Shown here: positions 6,159-9,445 of the stretch, piece by piece
Position numbering within the stretch: position 1 is the stretch's first letter
How the letters are laid out: every line of letters begins with the position of its first letter
NCBI GenBank assembly: GCA_937915785.1
Contig: CALGGY010000106.1
Span: 1 to 9,445, forward strand
Length of the DNA stretch: 9,445 nt
Direction: 5' to 3'
Origin: an uncultured Bacteroidales bacterium
GTDB taxonomy: Bacteria; Bacteroidota; Bacteroidia; Bacteroidales; P3
Made by a program: the position numbers and the translations under genes
Notes under the pieces: generated by a model
The model's database searches: none
Told to the model about the DNA's origin: nothing
The model's input: only the letters and a program-made list of their open reading frames with translations

Positions 6159-6166
6159 TGTTTTTG
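6159..6166 (+). promoter_or_regulatory. Probable -7 promoter element (TG variant) for the 6188 gene
   Basis: TGTTTTTG within AAAATCGTGTTTTTGCAA differs by one base from the TATTTTTG boxes at 971-978 and 5016-5023 and shares their flanking TCGT and CAA. It ends 21 bases before the ATG at 6188. It overlaps the alternative upstream ATG at 6158, which argues against that start. Confidence 0.45.
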
Positions 6167-6187
6167 CAAAACGAAAATTATTGCTTT

Positions 6188-6703
6188 ATGGACACCAATT
6201 CACCGCAAGTGGAAATGCTTAAACGCCTTGTAGAAGAGCGTTCGATGCTACGGATGGATTCTTTCAAGGATTTTCAGCTCCTTTACGACGAAATGCGCCG
6301 CCGCAACAACGAAACTCTCGGTATTAACACCCTGCGCCGGCTTTGGGGCGACATCAGCGGCTATCCCACCGTGAGGGAGGCCACCCTCGGCGTGCTGTGC
6401 CGTTTTGTGGGCTACACCGACTGGCACACTTTTGTGGCCGACTACTGCGGCATGGAGGCCGAGCAGACTTCGTGCGACATCGCCACGGCATCGTTGCAGG
6501 CGGTCAACCTAACGCCCTGCGACCGTCTTACAATAGCGTGGAACCCCAACCGATCTCTGCAGCTCGAACATCTCGGCTACGGACTGTTCCGCGTGCTGAA
6601 ATCGGAGAATTCCAAGGTGAAAGATGGCGACACTTTCCACGCAGCCGCCTTCGCCATAGGCCAGCCGCTGTATATGGACACTTTCGTGCACAACGGCGAG
6701 TAG
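6188..6703 (+). CDS. DNA-binding-like regulator, interrupted by an amber codon near its C-terminus
   Basis: The frame gives 171 residues before TAG at 6701-6703. The N-terminal part (MDSFKDFQLLYDEM, then LGINTLRRLWGDISGYPTVREATLGVLCRFVGYTDWHTF) matches a helix-turn-helix-like domain common in Bacteroidota, where a TLxRLWG segment is followed by R-x-x-TL and a GYxDW ending. A second domain (about 112-171) includes LTPCDRLTIAWNPNR, LEHLGYGLFRVLKSENSKVKDGDTF and QPLYMDTFVHNGE. The frame past the TAG continues with PKLFVVGKKGGLTKIEITQK and stops at 6764-6766, a natural-looking C-terminus (VAGKxxGLT is what I recall ending this family). The gene therefore seems to have acquired a nonsense mutation 21 codons from its end. 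A shortened product may still be made. The start at 6188 is preferred over 6158 because of the promoter box. Confidence 0.72.
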   Translation: MDTNSPQVEMLKRLVEERSMLRMDSFKDFQLLYDEMRRRNNETLGINTLRRLWGDISGYPTVREATLGVLCRFVGYTDWHTFVADYCGMEAEQTSCDIATASLQAVNLTPCDRLTIAWNPNRSLQLEHLGYGLFRVLKSENSKVKDGDTFHAAAFAIGQPLYMDTFVHNGE

Positions 6704-6766
6704 CCGAAACTCTTTGTGGTGGGCAAAAAAGGTGGACTTACCAAGATTGAGATAACGCAGAAATAG
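6704..6766 (+). pseudogene. C-terminal remainder of the 6188 gene beyond the amber codon
   Basis: The same reading frame as the 6188 gene stays open for 20 codons after the TAG, encoding PKLFVVGKKGGLTKIEITQK and ending at TAG (6764-6766). The GKKGGLTKIEI ending looks conserved in character, which suggests that the upstream stop is recent or is read through. Confidence 0.5.
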
Positions 6767-6807
6767 GGCTCCCGCAATATTTACGGCACACTTTAGTTAT
6801 TGTGGTT

Positions 6808-7152
6808 ATGGAAGATTTTTTGCATACCACTCCCCAACTCGTTGTTACCGCCGACGGCGCACGCAACTACTCGCAATGCGACTCACTGCTACTCGGCGAC
6901 ACCTGCGGCGCACACACATGGCCGTGCATAAAAGTGGGCAACCAGTCGGCAATACTGGAACACGAAGCCACCACTTAGAAAATTTCCGAAGACCAGCTTT
7001 TCTACTGCCAGCAGCGCGGCATATCGCAGGAAAACGCCGTGGGACTGATTGTCAACGGCTACGCCAAAGACGTACTGCGCAAACTGCCCATGGAATTTGC
7101 CGTGGAAGCACAGAAACTACTCAACATCTGCCTCGAAGGAAGCGTGGGGTGA
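6808..7152 (+). pseudogene. sufB: sufB 3' fragment with in-frame amber (Fe-S cluster scaffold remnant)
   Basis: From about base 6838 the frame encodes the unmistakable C-terminal part of SufB: GARNYSQCDSLLLGDTCGAHT, then AILEHEATT, a TAG at 6976-6978, then KISEDQLFYCQQRGIS, NAVGLIVNGYAKDVL, LPMEFAVEAQKLL and the terminal LEGSVG before TGA. SufB is the scaffold subunit of the SufBCD Fe-S cluster assembly complex and is normally about 470 residues. Here roughly the last 105 are present and the N-terminal three quarters are absent. In family members the interrupted position is usually Ser (EATTSKI), so TAG is one base from TCG. Residues before LVVTADG (MEDFLHTTPQ) do not look like SufB. No sufC or sufD is nearby. 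This is a non-functional fragment, presumably of a complete sufB elsewhere. Confidence 0.88.
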
Positions 7153-7156
7153 TGTT

Positions 7157-7191
7157 AGTTTGGAGTTTGGAGTTTGGAGTTTGGAGTTTGG
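7157..7191. repeat. Heptamer tandem repeat, five perfect AGTTTGG copies
   Basis: Five exact copies of AGTTTGG start four bases after the TGA of the sufB fragment. The unit differs by one base from the AGTTGGG register of the array at 4328-4352, which likewise begins at a stop codon. The remaining sequence to 7413 (T-rich, then GC-rich) shows no gene or clear terminator. Confidence 0.85.
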
Positions 7192-7413
7192 GGGAGAGGA
7201 AACTGTTCCATTTCCTCGGCGGGGGTATTTTTCTGTTCGCCGGCGGCAAGTATCTTTTTATGTCTTTTATATTCTTTACTCGTTTTCTAATCTGTGGTTT
7301 GTTGTTGGAACTTTGGTACACACTCCGGACTGGGATGTGGAGACACACTCCCGTCCTGTCGCCCGCGCCTCCCCTCGGGAAGCGGTGCGCTTGCCACTTT
7401 TTTCAGAGAAAAT

Positions 7414-7671
7414 TTACTCGGCAGGCTTTCTGAACAGCAGCACTTCGCCCATCTGGTCGGAGCCCATGCCAAAGATATTGGCGTCGTAGAACTCGTAGCC
7501 TTGGGCCTTGTAGCGGGCAATGGTTGGATTGTCTTTATAAACCCCTGGCTCGGCCTCGCTAAGCACCACAAGCATGTCATCGCCGTAGGCCTCGCGCGCC
7601 AGCTCGGCATACCACCGCAGCATGCGCTGGCGGTATTCTTCTATTTCTTCGGGTGTGCGTTTTCGTTTCAT
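7414..7671 (-). CDS. Hypothetical 85-aa protein
   Basis: I do not recognise this protein. It begins MKRKRTPEEIEEYRQRMLRW, a basic then helical segment, and continues with LAREAYGDDMLVVLSE, YKDNPTIARYKAQGYEFYD and FGMGSDQMGEVLLFRKPAE. There is no signal peptide or membrane helix; it is likely a small soluble alpha/beta protein. The MLVVLSE and EVLLF segments look like buried strands. It lies 11 bases downstream of the 58-aa gene on the same strand and is probably cotranscribed with it. Codon use is GC-rich at third positions like the core genes to the left, which supports it as a real resident gene. The clean start, good composition and tight spacing are the evidence for coding. Confidence 0.65.
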   Translation of the reverse strand: MKRKRTPEEIEEYRQRMLRWYAELAREAYGDDMLVVLSEAEPGVYKDNPTIARYKAQGYEFYDANIFGMGSDQMGEVLLFRKPAE

Positions 7672-7682
7672 AGCTGGGGGAA

Positions 7683-7859
7683 TTATTGTTGGACAGGGTT
7701 GTACTGCATTTTGCGGAGCAGGTCCACGTCGGGTTCCTCCAGCTCCATGCCCAACGCCTGAGCTTTTTTCAGTAACACGCCCGGCTCGTTGGCGGTTTTG
7801 CCTTCGTCTATCTCTTTGGCGACGACGGTCACAAGGATATTGAATTCTTCGGCTGTCAT
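7683..7859 (-). CDS. Hypothetical 58-aa protein
   Basis: A short frame from ATG at 7859 to TAA at 7683-7685. The product starts MTAEEFNILVTVVAKEIDEG, continues TANEPGVLLKKAQALGMEL and ends KMQYNPVQQ. It is acidic and probably all-helical, without a signal peptide. I do not recognise the family. It precedes the 85-aa gene by 11 bases on the same strand, the kind of spacing expected for a two-gene operon. Third-codon positions are GC-rich as in that neighbour and unlike the AT-rich gene upstream. Coding is likely but rests on composition and context alone. Confidence 0.55.
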   Translation of the reverse strand: MTAEEFNILVTVVAKEIDEGKTANEPGVLLKKAQALGMELEEPDVDLLRKMQYNPVQQ

Positions 7860-7903
7860 GATACTATTGCTTCTTTATATGGAAATACTTTTGCTTTGTC
7901 AAT

Positions 7904-8899
7904 TTAGTATTTAAAAGAAACTCCTTCTAGCAGACCTTGTGCTTTAGTTAAATCACGAAGAATAGTCCAAGCTTTAAAATTGTCTGCTATAGATAATTCC
8001 GTTATTTTGGGTGCTGCGTTCAAATTATTAGTTAATATGTTTCTCCATGCTTTAATAGATGAAAAATCGCTCTCCGATACTTTCAAGCGTTCAAAACCTA
8101 TCGTTCCGTTTTCATAGCGTTTGCATGGCACAAAACTATACATATTTCCTACTTTATCATTAGGTGTAGCTCCTGAATAGCAGCGGTATCCAGCCCCTGC
8201 GCTAAAAGAAGAAACGGAAGCCTCCACTTCTCCGCAAGCCTTTTCGCTGTTTTTATCGCTACGGTCCAGCCCAATACCAACTATTTCGTCATAATCGGCA
8301 GAAATAAAACCCTCAAGTTGCTCTTTGTAGGCAGAGCTGTCATATTCACGATAATCCCCAACCACGAAGACTGTGTCAACTGCAAAATAAGCACTCGTTT
8401 TGTTTGCATTTATTGTGGAACCAAAAAGAATTATGCTTCCTTTTTCCAAATTTTTCAAACTTGAAAATTTTTGTTGTTTGCAGCATCGGTAGTAAAATCT
8501 GTCGGCAAAAACGAATGGGTCTGTGTTTTGGCGAGGCTGTCCCAGTGTATTAAATTTAGGTGCTGACAAATCCAGCTGGGGGACATGCATATATTTTGGA
8601 TAATCTTTGCTCCAATGTGGGTTAGTTATACGCGTAACTTGTGATTGTGGTTCCCACTCACCCCAAAACATCAAATCTTGGTCAGACTCTATTTTCCCTT
8701 TATCAAACAAAGATCCCGTTGCTTTCAAAAACTTACGCTTGTGCTCACCATAATTCCAACTTTTATAATTCGCACTTCCCCTGTCTATTCCATGTTCGGA
8801 TCCTGGATGAGTGAATTGAACGAAACAAATTTTTTTTGTAATCATAGATTTCATAGATTTATTATTTTTTGTACTCATAGATTTATTATTTGAAGACAT
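7904..8899 (-). CDS. Conserved-looking protein of unknown function, AT-rich gene
   Basis: A frame of 331 codons from the first ATG, or 313 from the ATG at 8845 (MITKKICFVQFTHPGSEH), which I consider the likelier start. The first 18 residues are an in-frame repeat artefact (NNKSM twice, KSM once more). Positions below count from the 8899 start. Short motifs look conserved in character: HPGSEH 31-36, HKRKF 53-57, WGEWEPQS 79-86, NTDPFVF 125-131, CCKQ 139-142, GSIILFGS 154-161 and DTVFVV 175-180. The clustered His/Glu/Asp/Lys and aromatic residues are reminiscent of an enzyme or nucleic-acid-binding pocket. No signal peptide, membrane segment or P-loop is visible. I cannot name the family. Codon use is far more AT-rich than in genes left of 7860, suggesting horizontal acquisition. 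Confidence 0.85.
   Translation of the reverse strand: MSSNNKSMSTKNNKSMKSMITKKICFVQFTHPGSEHGIDRGSANYKSWNYGEHKRKFLKATGSLFDKGKIESDQDLMFWGEWEPQSQVTRITNPHWSKDYPKYMHVPQLDLSAPKFNTLGQPRQNTDPFVFADRFYYRCCKQQKFSSLKNLEKGSIILFGSTINANKTSAYFAVDTVFVVGDYREYDSSAYKEQLEGFISADYDEIVGIGLDRSDKNSEKACGEVEASVSSFSAGAGYRCYSGATPNDKVGNMYSFVPCKRYENGTIGFERLKVSESDFSSIKAWRNILTNNLNAAPKITELSIADNFKAWTILRDLTKAQGLLEGVSFKY
8842..8891 (-). repeat. Repeated start region giving several in-frame ATGs
   Basis: TCATAGATTT on the plus strand (AAATCTATGA on the coding strand) occurs at 8842-8851, 8851-8860 and 8875-8884. The last two lie within a 16-base direct repeat, CATAGATTTATTATTT (8852-8867 and 8876-8891), with period 24. Each copy supplies an ATG in the same frame, and the periods 9 and 24 are multiples of three. 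Confidence 0.75.
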
Positions 8900-8970
8900 A
8901 TATACTTGTGATATAACAGTGATTGATGAGTCAAAAAATGCTACTTGCCAAATCTTTTTGGTATTTGAGA

Positions 8971-9321
8971 CTATTTTAATTTTTTGTTTATATCATTAGT
9001 ATTTCTAACCAACACTATCATAAGCATTATAAACTCGAAAACAATGCGCAATGCGACTGGGCCGCCAATGAGGATAACCAAAAAATCTATAAAGCCAGCA
9101 CCTGTAAACAGGTGGCAAAAACTATATATGATCACAAAGAATGTTGCAAGGATATACAAGCTTTTTAAAATATGTTCAAGTAACAATACTTTGAAATTGA
9201 AAAGATCGTGAATCCAACGGAAAAATCCGTTCAGTTTCTCACGTCTATAATTGGGAATGATTAATATATACGCAACAACAGTTGCTGCTATTGCCAGTAC
9301 GACTGAAATTATAAAATCCAT
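8971..9321 (-). CDS. Small three-helix membrane protein, DUF4282-like
   Basis: A 116-aa protein with a hydrophobic N-terminal helix (about 2-23), a basic loop NYRREKLNGFFRW, then helices at about 52-72 and 76-105. The segment FFRWIHDLFNFKVLLLEHIL followed by IGGPVALRIVFEFIMLMIVL resembles DUF4282, a small inner-membrane family with GP-x-x-x-RI-x-x-E in its last helix; function unknown. The tail NTNDINKKLK is polar, probably cytoplasmic. The first helix could be an anchor rather than a cleaved signal, as no cleavage site is evident. It is AT-rich like the 7904 gene, 71 bases away on the same strand, and the two may form one acquired unit. The family call is moderate; coding itself is more certain. 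Confidence 0.75.
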   Translation of the reverse strand: MDFIISVVLAIAATVVAYILIIPNYRREKLNGFFRWIHDLFNFKVLLLEHILKSLYILATFFVIIYSFCHLFTGAGFIDFLVILIGGPVALRIVFEFIMLMIVLVRNTNDINKKLK

Positions 9322-9400
9322 AACAATAATTTTTAATGTTAATAACTATTTATTGAAAATCAAGTGGCATTCACCATCTGTTTGTTTTTTCCAATAGTGT

Positions 9401-9415
9401 CCAAAATAATTTTGG
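9401..9415. promoter_or_regulatory. Perfect 7-1-7 inverted repeat upstream of the membrane protein gene
   Basis: CCAAAATAATTTTGG is a perfect inverted repeat around a single A, located about 80 bases upstream of the ATG at 9321. It could be an operator, or the stem of a terminator for a gene beyond the window. It contains the promoter-like TATTTTGG on the minus strand. Too little flanking sequence is present to choose. Confidence 0.3.
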
Positions 9416-9445
9416 GAGATTTTTGTGAATAGACAGAGAATGTTG

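Noticed and set aside
6701..6978. General recoding of TAG as a sense codon in this organism
   Set aside because: The regulator frame ends at another TAG (6764-6766) in a sensible place, the sufB copy is only a fragment, and other genes show no internal TAG; mutation is simpler.
7193..7413. Possible gene or terminator in the 260-base gap
   Set aside because: Weak GC-rich stems and a 9-base direct repeat exist, but there is no convincing hairpin with a T-tract and no frame with coding character.
6876..7433. Plus-strand frame of 185 codons across the sufB fragment and the heptamer array
   Set aside because: It is out of frame with the recognisable SufB sequence and its middle encodes the repeat (VWSLEFG), so it is not a gene.

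Overview
The window looks like chromosomal DNA from a member of the Bacteroidota, probably Bacteroidales. Three start-proximal TAnnTTTG-type -7 elements are present (one a TG variant), and Shine-Dalgarno sequences are absent. The gene families also fit: an M23 peptidase with an N-terminal anchor, an SPII lipoprotein next to a polyprenyl sugar-phosphate transferase, and a DUF3791 small protein. Short heptamer tandem repeats lie right behind stop codons. All family assignments come from reading motifs; no search was run.

Left part (1-4329), ordinary core genes. A minus-strand pair runs off the left edge: a YfcE/MJ0936-like metallophosphoesterase (454-945), followed by the N-terminal third of a membrane-anchored M23 peptidase (1-372). 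Divergent from it is a plus-strand operon: an EamA/DMT transporter (1070-1972), a surface-type lipoprotein (2003-2917) and a polyprenyl glycosylphosphotransferase (2914-4329). The last two overlap by ATGA, which suggests coupled production of a lipoprotein and a surface-glycan initiating enzyme.

Middle part (4328-7191), repeat-rich and decayed. Two heptamer families fill the gap before a convergent periplasmic thioredoxin-like gene (4462-4941). That gene's promoter is overlaid by three 17-bp boxes spaced exactly 33 bp apart. Next is a minus-strand cassette with ATGA overlaps: DUF3791 (5151-5348), a small 82-aa protein (5345-5593) and a 117-aa chimera (5590-5943). The chimera joins the P-loop end of an AAA-type ATPase to what reads as the C-terminus of a DUF3990 (ADP-ribosyltransferase-like) protein. 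This looks like a toxin cassette whose catalytic part was deleted. On the plus strand follow a DNA-binding-like regulator gene interrupted by an amber codon (6188-6703, homology-like frame continuing to 6766) and an isolated 3' fragment of sufB that also carries an in-frame amber (6808-7152).

Right part (7414-9445), accessory genes, all on the minus strand: two small unknown genes (7414-7671 and 7683-7859), then a visibly AT-richer block. The block holds a 313-331 aa protein of unknown function, whose start region is repeated so that four in-frame ATGs are available, and a 116-aa three-helix membrane protein resembling DUF4282. The base-composition shift near 7860-7900 suggests the last two genes were acquired separately.

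The most interesting items are the decapitated toxin chimera with its retained partner genes, the phased boxes at the thioredoxin-like promoter, the two independent amber interruptions, and the unknown AT-rich gene with the reiterated start.
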